This document shows positions 1 to 8,138 of a stretch of 26,071 bases of DNA, in pieces (the stretch's first letter is position 1; every line of letters starts with the position of its first letter). Source of the DNA: a virus. The translations under genes were made by a program, and so were the position numbers. Where the stretch lies: IMG/VR virus record IMGVR_UViG_3300027754_002993, positions 1 to 26,071 of that record; one strand, given 5' to 3'. Below the pieces are notes generated by a model. That model was given only the letters and a program-made list of their open reading frames with translations. It had not been told where the DNA came from and did not search any database.

Positions 1-583
1 CAGTCGCAGTAGGAGTTAACCCAACAGATGCTGTCGGAGAAGGTGTAAGTGTTGCAGTTGTAGTTACCGTTGGAGTTTGGGTTTGAGTTGGAGTTTGGGT
101 TTGAGTAGATGTTTGAGTTTGAGTTGGAGTTTGGGTTTGAGTAGATGTTTGAGTTTGAGTTGGTGTTTGAGTGTTTGTTGGAGTTTGCGTATTTGTTGGA
201 GTTATTGTTGGTGTTTGAGTCTGAGTTGCAGTGTTTGTCGGTGTTTGAGTCTGAGTTGTAGTATTTGTTGGAGTTACTGTTGGAGTTTGTGTATTTGTTG
301 GTGTAGTCGTTGGGGTTGTACTAATTGAAGTTACTGATGGTGTAGGTGTTGGAGTTGGTGTTGCACATTCAAGAGTTACAACCACACCATTAAACATTTC
401 ATTTCTTGTCTGTGCAGAATAATAAATTACGCTATCAACATAAACATTAAATGGCCCCAAAGCATTTGAATTAGACGCTAATCTAACAATATAAGAAGTA
501 CAACCTGTAACCGTTAATTGTTGTTCGATTTCAGTTGCACATCCTGGGGCGTTATTTGTTACTAATATAGAATATGTGGACAT
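1..583 (-). CDS. Thr/Pro-rich repeat tail protein, N-terminal part (C-terminus outside window)
   Basis: The gene opens with ATG at 583 and stays open to the window edge (194 codons), so its C-terminus is missing. Residues 1 to about 75 form a small, probably beta-rich domain with three cysteines and a segment reading GPFNVYVD, which loosely recalls the module in the gene just upstream. From about residue 76 the protein becomes almost entirely Thr, Pro, Gln, Asn and Ser in a TPTQTQ/TPTNTQ pattern with almost no charged residues, typical of an extended stalk or linker. It is the last visible gene of the tail-tip cluster, 70 bases after the preceding stop, and has its own promoter-like AT-rich element. 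No enzymatic motif is visible. An adhesin or decoration protein with a stalk is my inference from composition and position. The reading frame is certain; the function is not recognised. Confidence 0.8.
   Translation of the reverse strand, partial: MSTYSILVTNNAPGCATEIEQQLTVTGCTSYIVRLASNSNALGPFNVYVDSVIYYSAQTRNEMFNGVVVTLECATPTPTPTPSVTSISTTPTTTPTNTQTPTVTPTNTTTQTQTPTNTATQTQTPTITPTNTQTPTNTQTPTQTQTSTQTQTPTQTQTSTQTQTPTQTQTPTVTTTATLTPSPTASVGLTPTAT
60..360. repeat. Degenerate coding repeat with a perfect 36-base tandem duplication
   Basis: The DNA encoding the Thr/Pro/Gln tract is built from short degenerate units of the gttggagtttg/gtttgagt type. Within it, bases 85-120 and 121-156 are identical 36-base copies, and 70-84 repeats part of the same unit. 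The unit is a multiple of three, so copy changes keep the frame of the minus-strand gene. There are no spacers, so this is not a CRISPR array. Confidence 0.85.
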
Positions 584-591
584 CCGATGTT

Positions 592-606
592 TTTATTTAA
601 TAAATA
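592..606 (-). promoter_or_regulatory. Promoter-like or leader AT-rich element before the Thr/Pro-rich gene
   Basis: On the minus strand this reads TATTTATTAAATAAA and lies 8 bases before the ATG at 583. It differs by one base from the element at 15641-15655, which lies 7 bases before another structural gene. Repetition at matching spacing supports a signal, but whether it acts as a phage late promoter or a translation leader cannot be decided from sequence. Confidence 0.4.
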
Positions 607-653
607 CCACAACAATACTATTTCAGTAAAACTTATTTAAAATAATGGAAAGT

Positions 654-980
654 TTATGCAAGAGTAAAAGTACAATTTGAATCTTGGATATTAATATTAA
701 CAACACAAGACGCTAATTCGATTGTGATTTGGAACGTACAACCAAAAGTACATTGTAATAATTTAAAAATACTACATCCATTGTTATCCGTTAAGGTTAA
801 CATTATTTCAGGAGCAGTATTAAATATTGAAGGTATTGTGTTATTATATTCAACTGTAGGTGGAACGGGTCCTGTATTTATGGTTCCAAGTAAAGTTTGA
901 TAATTACCATATACATCTGATATGTAAACATCAATTGGGAATGTACCTCCCGATATTTCCGTTATCCTTACCTGTATCAT
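654..980 (-). CDS. Small tail-tip protein with one SprB-like beta module
   Basis: A 108-residue protein starting at ATG 980. The A of this ATG is the last base of the upstream TGA (ATGA overlap), so translation is probably coupled to the SprB-repeat gene. A TTG three codons further upstream keeps the frame, but the ATG is favoured because of the overlap. The N-terminal half contains ISGGTFPIDVYISD, and further on LTLTDNNGCS appears. Both echo the GGTPPYT and VTDxxGC landmarks of the seven repeats in the preceding gene, so this looks like a single divergent module. The C-terminal part has several cysteines. No signal peptide, membrane segment or catalytic motif is seen. A structural or adhesion accessory role is inferred from context only. 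Confidence 0.8.
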   Translation of the reverse strand: MIQVRITEISGGTFPIDVYISDVYGNYQTLLGTINTGPVPPTVEYNNTIPSIFNTAPEIMLTLTDNNGCSIFKLLQCTFGCTFQITIELASCVVNINIQDSNCTFTLA

Positions 981-3112
981 GTTAAACAAATTGTATCATA
1001 AACGATTATCAATTCAATAATAATTTCTTGACCATCCAAACTATTATTTGTTGTACTTGTTTCAATTGTTATTTGATTATTGGCGGAATCAACAGTAATA
1101 AGACCAATGCCAGGAATTGTTTGTAATAATGCAACCACAGTATCATAATATAAGTTGTCACTTGGAGCATCAATTAAAGAAGTTGAAGTGTAGAAACTTT
1201 GGCTTGTTGTCAACCCTAATGGATTTACAGAAACTTTCACACTAAAGTCCGCGGATATTAAATTACAACTTGTATTACCTGAAGTTAAATCATCAAAACC
1301 AACATTTAACATTTGTAATAAACCATACTTTGTTTGAGATTGAATATTAAATGTTTGAGAACCCATAACATATGTTTGATATGACACATATGTTGCATCA
1401 CAAGTAATATCGGTAAATCTTGTAACCGAACAACCATCATCATCAATAATCGTAACACTATATGTACCACCTGTTAATCCTGTAACCGTAATTTCTTGTG
1501 GATTACCATAAACATTATCAGACCAATCAAAAGTAAACGGTGGATTTCCTGAAGAAATAAATGTGGTAATACTACCATTTGAACCTGTACCACAAGAAGT
1601 GTTATATAAACTATAATCTAATTGTGAACTTGACGCAACATAAACTTGAGTAGTTTGAGTACATCCCGTGTTATCTGTAACTGTAATAGTGTGTTGTCCC
1701 GTTGAAACATTATTAAATGTTACGGCAGATTGTGCACTATTATTAATATTAACTAAACCATCCAATGAATAATCATATGGAGCCTCACCACCATCAGTTT
1801 TAGTTACCGTAATATACCCATTACTTTGATTACAAGTTGTTCCTGTAGTTTCAGTTGAAATGGTAAATGTGTTAGTAGAATATAATGTAACTTCGTCCAT
1901 AAAATAACACCCTGAGGCATCTTGAACGGAAACAGTATAAGTTCCCGAATATAAATTAGGGAAAAGTTGGTTTGTTTGATTGTTGGCAATATTCAATACA
2001 TTCCCATCAGGATATATTAAACCATATATGTATGGTGAAGTTCCCCCATTAACCGCAACCGTAATTGAACCACCATTACCAGAACACGTAGAACCCTGAG
2101 TACTAATATTCACCGAAGTAATACCGTTTGGTGACGTTAATGTTGTTCCCGCAACAAATGTACATAACGCAGCATCTGTAACTTGGATACTATAAACACC
2201 TGGTGATAAACCAGATAATGACCATGTTGTACCATATTGTACCGAAATGTCACCTGTCGAAGCCGAATAATAATACGGAGCAGTACCTCCTGTAATTTGA
2301 ATAGTTAAAACTCCGTCTGCTGAAAAACATGTCGGTTGTGTTGCAGTGAATGTACCAAGTCCAACAGGTGAAACATTAGTCACCGTGGCGCTTTTAGTTG
2401 TCACACATCCATAAAAATCTGTGACATCAACAGAATAAATTCCAGCAGTTAAACCCGTAACCGTAGAGCCAGTCGCACTTGTGTTCCAAAGATATGTATA
2501 TGGTGGTGTACCCGTTAAACCTGTAATCATGATTTTACCCATAGCAGTACCACCACAAGATGAATTAGGTACAACATACAAACCATAATCTAAGGTATCC
2601 GAATCTTCAACAATAAAACTTGGTGATTGACCTGTACATCCACCCAAGTCAATAACTGTCATATAATATGTTCCAGCGGTTAAACCATTAAAAACAAATG
2701 TAGATTGATTTGTTATTGCTGATTGTGAAAAGGTACCATCACCACTATATAATAAAAAACTTGTAGATGAATAATCCGATGTTGAAGTTCCTGTTACAGA
2801 ACCGTTGTTAAAGGAACATGTTGTCCCCATAACCCCAAGAATACTTGCACACACCCCACTCGATATTGGGATGTTAATATAGAATTCATTATTTGTTGGT
2901 ATTGTACTATCGTTAACTCTAACAGAATAGGTTGTAGCACTTAAACCTGTTTTTACTGCAGGTTGTGTGGTAATAATATTAGGAGATAATACAGGACTTA
3001 ACCATTGTACCGTATACGGTGGAGTACCACCATTCAGACTCAAACTAATTGACCCTGAATTTGTATTTGAACAATCCCCTGTTACCGTTATATTATAATT
3101 AAAATTTGACAT
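977..3112 (-). CDS. Tail-tip adhesin-like protein with seven SprB-like repeats
   Basis: A 711-residue protein made of about seven tandem immunoglobulin-like modules of 75 to 85 residues (roughly 1-82, 88-170, 172-247, 250-328, 330-412, 413-494, 496-571), followed by a different C-terminal domain (572-711). The landmarks are an N-terminal cysteine, GSI, GGTPPYTYxW, GLTAGxYSVxVTD and a terminal GC; module 3 is the clearest. This is the pattern of the SprB repeat, known from Bacteroidota gliding adhesins. The modules have diverged, so they are an old expansion. The ATG at 3112 overlaps the upstream stop (TAATG). No secretion signal is present, as expected for a virion protein. The C-terminal 90 residues resemble the end of the 994-residue neighbour. 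A receptor-binding or tail-fibre role is inferred; the repeat identification is fairly sure. Confidence 0.85.
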   Translation of the reverse strand: MSNFNYNITVTGDCSNTNSGSISLSLNGGTPPYTVQWLSPVLSPNIITTQPAVKTGLSATTYSVRVNDSTIPTNNEFYINIPISSGVCASILGVMGTTCSFNNGSVTGTSTSDYSSTSFLLYSGDGTFSQSAITNQSTFVFNGLTAGTYYMTVIDLGGCTGQSPSFIVEDSDTLDYGLYVVPNSSCGGTAMGKIMITGLTGTPPYTYLWNTSATGSTVTGLTAGIYSVDVTDFYGCVTTKSATVTNVSPVGLGTFTATQPTCFSADGVLTIQITGGTAPYYYSASTGDISVQYGTTWSLSGLSPGVYSIQVTDAALCTFVAGTTLTSPNGITSVNISTQGSTCSGNGGSITVAVNGGTSPYIYGLIYPDGNVLNIANNQTNQLFPNLYSGTYTVSVQDASGCYFMDEVTLYSTNTFTISTETTGTTCNQSNGYITVTKTDGGEAPYDYSLDGLVNINNSAQSAVTFNNVSTGQHTITVTDNTGCTQTTQVYVASSSQLDYSLYNTSCGTGSNGSITTFISSGNPPFTFDWSDNVYGNPQEITVTGLTGGTYSVTIIDDDGCSVTRFTDITCDATYVSYQTYVMGSQTFNIQSQTKYGLLQMLNVGFDDLTSGNTSCNLISADFSVKVSVNPLGLTTSQSFYTSTSLIDAPSDNLYYDTVVALLQTIPGIGLITVDSANNQITIETSTTNNSLDGQEIIIELIIVYDTICLT

Positions 3113-6096
3113 TAACTAGTGCAATTTATATTAATATTTATCCCAACATTTAAAACTACCGTTTCTTGTAAATTTTGAGAGACACAACCTAAATTAGTTA
3201 TGGTTAATTTATTACCATTTAAGAAATATGTGTAGCCATAATCATATAAAGTTGGTAGATAATCTATTAAAGCATTTCTCCATTGTGAATCTGTTGGTAC
3301 ATCAGTATATCCATAACCATTATAGAAACTATCTTGAATTAATATTTCATTATTAATTCTTAAATCAACATACCATTCCGTTAAAACCGAATTTTGACTA
3401 CATTGATTTAATGTTAATCCACTTGATGACAACATGTTATTAATTCTATTAGATAAAATACTATTAAAATTAGAAACATTAATATCACCATTTAACCACG
3501 GGTAGATATAAAAATCAACATACTCTGTTGTACATGTGTAATCAAAAATACTTGATATGATATAACATGGGTCAACAGGAACTGGTATAAACTGACAACC
3601 TCTTTGTCTTCTATAAACAAATTTTTGTTTGTGGAAGATTGAATTCTCTAATCTAACCCCTCCATTCCAAATGGTTGTTGCGGGAACCATCTGTTCCACT
3701 AACTTAGTCCAATAAGGACCTATACCGTTCACGTAATCAATTAACTTTTGATAAGTGTACTTGTTGTTAGGTAACCCGACAGTTTGTTCTGATTCGATGT
3801 ATTTCCACCAAATAGATTGTAGTGTAGGATAACCACCTGTCTTACCATCAGAGATGTATTGTCTGTTTCGAGTGTTAATCATATTCTGCCAAAAAGTTTG
3901 AGAAAATTCAAAGAACGTTTTTTTCTTAGGTTTTGGGTCAATATAAGTCCAATCAACCCCACCTGGCACAGGGTAACCAACCGTTAGCCCTGACTCAGGT
4001 ATCGGATAATCATATCTTCTTGATTGGTCCCACACATCATAAACAAGACCTTGGGCAGGATTTAAGAATATATCTACATTCTTAACATTTAATACTAATT
4101 TTTCATTATCAACAAAGTAGTAGGCATTGTAATCTCCTTGAGTCGAAACTCTAACTTTATCATCATCCGACAACCAAGATTTATTATTATCGACAATTTT
4201 TTGAAGTTTAAATCCTTCATTCATATACGGAAAATCTCTAAACCTATTTAAATAGGTCTGTCCATATGTGAATGGTTGTAATTGTGTTTGAATGTTAAAG
4301 TTCTGTCCTGTAAAAACATTACCTGTTAAAGTAACTGCATCGGGACTTCTATGTGATGGTGTAGTTTCGTACCAACCCGCACCAATTTGGAAGAAGTAAG
4401 TTTCCGTATTAACAGGAGCATTTGGATAACCTTCAAAATCCATAGGGTAAGCTGCCAATGTAATATTGGTATCGGTGTATGTTGCGTTTGTGGTAAAGGC
4501 AGTATACAAATTACCGTATATACTATAAGTTTGTCCTTGAGCATACGTTGGTGTTTGTTGAACATAAGTTCCACCTGATATTTGAGCCCATTGATAATAA
4601 AATTGGTCAAGATTAATTTTTTGGTCTGCCAAATAAATGTGTTCATTATATTCAATTAATGAATCTGGTGCACCAATCAATCTTAATAAAAATTCAATAG
4701 ACCTTCTTGTACCTTTTGATTTAAAAAGATAAGAAGCATTAAGAATTAAGTTTCTATAATAAGCATAGTTTAATTCTGTTGGCGTTAAAGCTCTGGCATA
4801 ACCAGGATATGTTGGTGTTGCGGTATTACCAAAAACAGACGATAAGAAATCTTCATTTGTAATCGGTGAGAAATTAGATGACCATCCAAGTGTTGAGGAT
4901 AAGTTAACCAACAATTGTGATGGTATGTCATTTGATGGGTTATAGTTCACGGAATTCATGTAAGCCAACCCTTCAACGAATTGTTTTATTTGGTCAAAAC
5001 TTCTACCATAAATTTGGAATATCTTTTCAACTTTTCTACCCAAAGTATCAAATTCTTTTAATGAATCTGAAACCAAAAATCTTGAAATCAAATTGGTTTT
5101 AAATGAATCTAAGTTAACCGCAATTGCTTGGATTTGTTCCAAATAAGAATCAAATAAAAATGAACGAATATCCAAATTCCAAGGTCCGTCTTTTGGCCAA
5201 GTAACTTGTTGGTAATCGGTATATGTTTGACCAAACTCATTTTGTTGTGGTACTTGAAATACCGCAGTATATTCAGGTCTAACCAATCTATTAACTAAGA
5301 ATTTTTCAACCTCATCAAAACTTTCTTGGAATACCTTATCAACAATATAATCATTTGGTCTAACTTGAAATTCTTGTTGTAGTGTTGTTGCTGTTGTACC
5401 AAATGGTGCACCTGAAACATAAAATGTTAGGTTCCCTGATGATAATGTATCTGATGGAACAAATGCTAAAATTTTATAAATGTTATCGTCAATACTAATA
5501 CAATAATCTAAATAAGTTTCATTGATATTTCTATATGCTGAAACATCTAATTCTCTAAGAGTTAAGTTAGTTGAGGCGCTAACCGAATAATCAATATCAA
5601 ATGGATTACGAATCCTATCTACATTTACTTTAAAATAAGTTTCATCGGCTTGAACATCATAAACAATGTCATAGGCGGTATCACCTGTGATATAATCACC
5701 ATTACTAAATTGGACATCTAATGACCCTGGAAAATAATTAATAATTCGAGTAATCGAGACCCTAAATCTTTCAGATAGAGAACCATACATTGAAAAGTTA
5801 AGAACCTGAGTAATATCAAAGTTTGGATAAACTCTAAATTGGGTTGCTAATATTCTTCGACTCTCTTCAACACTATCAATATTCATCATATCCAAAGTCA
5901 TTGGTTCTGAGAACGCTCCGACATTGAATGTGCGATTAACTTTTTCTGTTACTCCTGTTGTAAACTCAAAATTACCTTGCGTAAGTCCTCCCCCCTCGAC
6001 AGTTTGTAATCCTACAATGTTGTCAGAGAAAGTACCCGCACCACTACCTGGCCTTGGTGGATAAAAGTATTTAGTATTTGTTGTGTTTACCGCCAT
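3112..6096 (-). CDS. Large baseplate protein with tail-protein-I-like motif
   Basis: A 994-residue protein whose ATG at 6096 overlaps the upstream stop (TAATG). Around residues 445-480 it has a helical stretch of the form YRNLILNASYLFKSKGTRR followed by SIEFLLRLIG. A KGT followed by a hydrophobic helix is a landmark of the phage tail protein I family (P2 gpI and related), whose members follow the gp25-like and gp6/J-like wedge proteins in contractile tails and correspond to part of T4 gp7. Residues 250-420 also look mainly helical; the N-terminal 240 and the region 480-640 look beta-rich and aromatic. The last 90 residues resemble the end of the 711-residue neighbour. A gp7/gpI-type wedge role linking the baseplate to the receptor-binding proteins is an inference that needs profile searching. 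Confidence 0.75.
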   Translation of the reverse strand: MAVNTTNTKYFYPPRPGSGAGTFSDNIVGLQTVEGGGLTQGNFEFTTGVTEKVNRTFNVGAFSEPMTLDMMNIDSVEESRRILATQFRVYPNFDITQVLNFSMYGSLSERFRVSITRIINYFPGSLDVQFSNGDYITGDTAYDIVYDVQADETYFKVNVDRIRNPFDIDYSVSASTNLTLRELDVSAYRNINETYLDYCISIDDNIYKILAFVPSDTLSSGNLTFYVSGAPFGTTATTLQQEFQVRPNDYIVDKVFQESFDEVEKFLVNRLVRPEYTAVFQVPQQNEFGQTYTDYQQVTWPKDGPWNLDIRSFLFDSYLEQIQAIAVNLDSFKTNLISRFLVSDSLKEFDTLGRKVEKIFQIYGRSFDQIKQFVEGLAYMNSVNYNPSNDIPSQLLVNLSSTLGWSSNFSPITNEDFLSSVFGNTATPTYPGYARALTPTELNYAYYRNLILNASYLFKSKGTRRSIEFLLRLIGAPDSLIEYNEHIYLADQKINLDQFYYQWAQISGGTYVQQTPTYAQGQTYSIYGNLYTAFTTNATYTDTNITLAAYPMDFEGYPNAPVNTETYFFQIGAGWYETTPSHRSPDAVTLTGNVFTGQNFNIQTQLQPFTYGQTYLNRFRDFPYMNEGFKLQKIVDNNKSWLSDDDKVRVSTQGDYNAYYFVDNEKLVLNVKNVDIFLNPAQGLVYDVWDQSRRYDYPIPESGLTVGYPVPGGVDWTYIDPKPKKKTFFEFSQTFWQNMINTRNRQYISDGKTGGYPTLQSIWWKYIESEQTVGLPNNKYTYQKLIDYVNGIGPYWTKLVEQMVPATTIWNGGVRLENSIFHKQKFVYRRQRGCQFIPVPVDPCYIISSIFDYTCTTEYVDFYIYPWLNGDINVSNFNSILSNRINNMLSSSGLTLNQCSQNSVLTEWYVDLRINNEILIQDSFYNGYGYTDVPTDSQWRNALIDYLPTLYDYGYTYFLNGNKLTITNLGCVSQNLQETVVLNVGINININCTS

Positions 6097-7004
6097 TAAC
6101 TAGTTATGTTTGTAAAGTTTTTACTGAAATCAATATTATTACCTCTACTTTGTCTAACCTCATATAACAACGCATTAAATTGGTCTCTAATTTCATATAA
6201 GTTGTATTGTCTATATATGTTATTTTGAGTGTCATAGATTGTGTAAATACCATCATCAATTGATTTGGTTTGATTACCATAAAGAGCAATTGCAAGAGAT
6301 GATATGTCGTATTCAACCATTTCAACTTCCAAAGTAATCGGATTGAAATATGTGTTTGAAATTATAATGTTTTGATTTGGTTGTCCAATGAACGGTGTTG
6401 CATTTGGATTGTTGGTTGGTGATGAAGATGGAGATAATGTTAGGAAAATCAAATTTGAATTCCCTTCAACATATCTATATCTAATAGTTTTTTGTGTTGT
6501 GTTTGTTTCGTTTGTCACAACAGGTTCACAAAAGAACGATGAGGTAACAACTCTAAAGAAATTTGGTATCTTTGACCCATCAGCGTTTAAGTATTCAATT
6601 CTAAACCCAACCAATCCTTGTGGAACAAATTTGTTTTGGTATTGTGTTGGAACATTTGTTACATCAACAATAATTCCTTTTACGTTTGGCAAAGCATTTA
6701 ACACACCACAATCAGTAATCTTTGTTCTGATTTGCGCTGGTCTTATATATAATGTGTAAATTCCAAGAGCGTTGAACTGCTCAGCTGGTAGTGTTAAGTT
6801 ATATAACCCACCTAAAACTTCAACACCTGCGTTTCCACCTGTTTCACTATTGTTAAAGTAAGGTTTAAGAATTGTTTGTGCGTCAAGTTGTGTTAGAATA
6901 AAATTATCCGTAACATCCCTTGATGGAGTGTAATTCATTATTATCTGTACGTCCTCAGGTGAAACATCTGAAGGTCTAATTGTGCCGTATGAACCGATTG
7001 CCAT
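6096..7004 (-). CDS. Unrecognised tail/baseplate structural protein (302 aa)
   Basis: I do not recognise the family. The protein is 302 residues, acidic to neutral, rich in Asn, Thr, Ile and Tyr, with no signal peptide, membrane segment or catalytic motif. Its C-terminal 40 residues look helical (a YNLYEIRDQFNALLYEVRQ stretch), which could be an assembly segment, and the middle looks like beta structure. The ATG at 7004 follows a 24-base gap holding a promoter-like AT-rich element, and its stop overlaps the next start (TAATG), so it is probably coupled to the 994-residue baseplate protein. Position inside the baseplate cluster makes a virion structural role likely, for example a wedge or connector subunit, but this is contextual only. 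Confidence 0.75.
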   Translation of the reverse strand: MAIGSYGTIRPSDVSPEDVQIIMNYTPSRDVTDNFILTQLDAQTILKPYFNNSETGGNAGVEVLGGLYNLTLPAEQFNALGIYTLYIRPAQIRTKITDCGVLNALPNVKGIIVDVTNVPTQYQNKFVPQGLVGFRIEYLNADGSKIPNFFRVVTSSFFCEPVVTNETNTTQKTIRYRYVEGNSNLIFLTLSPSSSPTNNPNATPFIGQPNQNIIISNTYFNPITLEVEMVEYDISSLAIALYGNQTKSIDDGIYTIYDTQNNIYRQYNLYEIRDQFNALLYEVRQSRGNNIDFSKNFTNITS

Positions 7005-7011
7005 ATCTTAT

Positions 7012-7031
7012 TTTATCTTATAAATAGTTTA
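7012..7031 (-). promoter_or_regulatory. Promoter-like AT-rich element before the 302-residue gene
   Basis: On the minus strand this reads TAAACTATTTATAAGATAAA and ends 7 bases before the ATG at 7004. It shares TAAACTATTTAT with the element before the 1669-residue gene at the same spacing. The match also runs into the last codons of the upstream gene, so the coding constraint is not independent. Promoter versus translation-leader function is unresolved. Confidence 0.4.
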
Positions 7032-8138
7032 GTTCTTTTTTTCAACGTTAAAAAATCCATATCCGTAGTTAATCATGTCACCTAAATTATCAACCTCCCC
7101 CATTCTTTGAATTCTTTCGTATGCAGAATTCTTTCCTCTCTCAACAAAAACATTTGTTTGTATCTGTGGTTGGTCAATAACCTTAAGTAAAACCTCTTCT
7201 TTCGTTATTGGTCTTTGCGTTAAATTATTATCTGTAAATCCTGATGATTGTTCAAAAAATATTGTTGTCCCATCTATGTAATCATAGTAATCAACCAAAT
7301 TAATTGTATATGCTGTGAATGTTGTTGCCGTATTAGTTATTGCCCCCCATATCTGACCATTCTTAATAACAGGAACTCCAACTTGGAATTTGTAAGGACC
7401 ATACATTGACAACTCATTAAGTTTTGATTTCGTTAATCCTGAAACCGTATATGGAACCGTCGTGAAATTATTTGAGGTTTGAGCAGAAACAACATTGACC
7501 GCATCACCCGAAAATATGTAGTTATAACTGATTGGGGTTTCAAACCAATTACCACCTGCGGGAATAAAAAATGCCTCCCCATTTGGATTATTAATAACCA
7601 CATTTGAATATGGTGTTGTGATTGTTTTTGAAACTCTCGTAACCCCCCAAGGATTTGTTTGTTCTAATGTAATGATATATTGAGAGTTTGCCATCGGATA
7701 AGTATGACTTATTGAATTGGGCACATATGATGTAATTGATTGGATTGGTGTTCCGTCTCCCCAATTTATTTTATATGCAGACAAATCAAGGAATTTTTGG
7801 AACTCACTTGATGTGTTATACACATTATAAACATATGGGTCAGCGGTAGTCGATGAAAATATGAAATTGGCAACCACATCCTTTTGTAAAACAGCTCCAT
7901 CAAATGGACTATAATATCCAAAATCAACCGCAGTTTGTCTAAACAAAATTGGAACTGTTAACCCCGATAATAACGAACCTCCATTAAGTCCTCCCGTTAA
8001 AACTTGAGTCATACCCGAATAAACACCAGTTGTTTCACCAGAATAACCCGAATTAACATCCTGTCCTTGCATGTTAACCGTAAAGATATCTCCCTTAATT
8101 GTTTCAGGGGAAATTATAATATTATAAAAATCTTCCAT
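7029..8138 (-). CDS. Tail/baseplate protein with PKD-like domain
   Basis: A 369-residue protein starting at an ATG (8138) that overlaps the upstream stop (TAATG). Residues about 85-178 look like a PKD/Ig-like beta-sandwich: an FxF strand near 92, INWGDGTP at 124-131, SHTYP at 144-148, then an alternating YIITLEQTN strand. WGDG and HTYP at this spacing are the usual landmarks of the PKD fold, which serves as a spacer or binding module in surface and tail proteins. The N-terminal 60 residues are rich in Gly, Ser and Thr. The C-terminal end (about 300-369) is more charged. No enzyme motif is visible. It sits among baseplate genes, so a peripheral tail-tip structural part is likely; the exact counterpart in T4 is not recognised. 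Confidence 0.75.
   Translation of the reverse strand: MEDFYNIIISPETIKGDIFTVNMQGQDVNSGYSGETTGVYSGMTQVLTGGLNGGSLLSGLTVPILFRQTAVDFGYYSPFDGAVLQKDVVANFIFSSTTADPYVYNVYNTSSEFQKFLDLSAYKINWGDGTPIQSITSYVPNSISHTYPMANSQYIITLEQTNPWGVTRVSKTITTPYSNVVINNPNGEAFFIPAGGNWFETPISYNYIFSGDAVNVVSAQTSNNFTTVPYTVSGLTKSKLNELSMYGPYKFQVGVPVIKNGQIWGAITNTATTFTAYTINLVDYYDYIDGTTIFFEQSSGFTDNNLTQRPITKEEVLLKVIDQPQIQTNVFVERGKNSAYERIQRMGEVDNLGDMINYGYGFFNVEKKN

Noticed and set aside
85-156. Direct 36-base repeats suggesting a CRISPR array
   Set aside because: The copies are back to back without spacers and encode protein in frame.
77-328. Plus-strand open frame with a repeated Ser/Leu/Cys/Trp pattern
   Set aside because: It is the exact antisense of the Thr/Pro/Gln repeat of the minus-strand gene; the composition is a by-product of that repeat.
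981-989. TTG start for the 108-residue gene
   Set aside because: ATG 980 forms a typical ATGA overlap with the upstream stop, so it is preferred.
6388-6759. Plus-strand open frame of 123 codons with hydrophobic stretches
   Set aside because: It is wholly antisense to the well-supported 302-residue gene, and no other plus-strand gene exists in the window.
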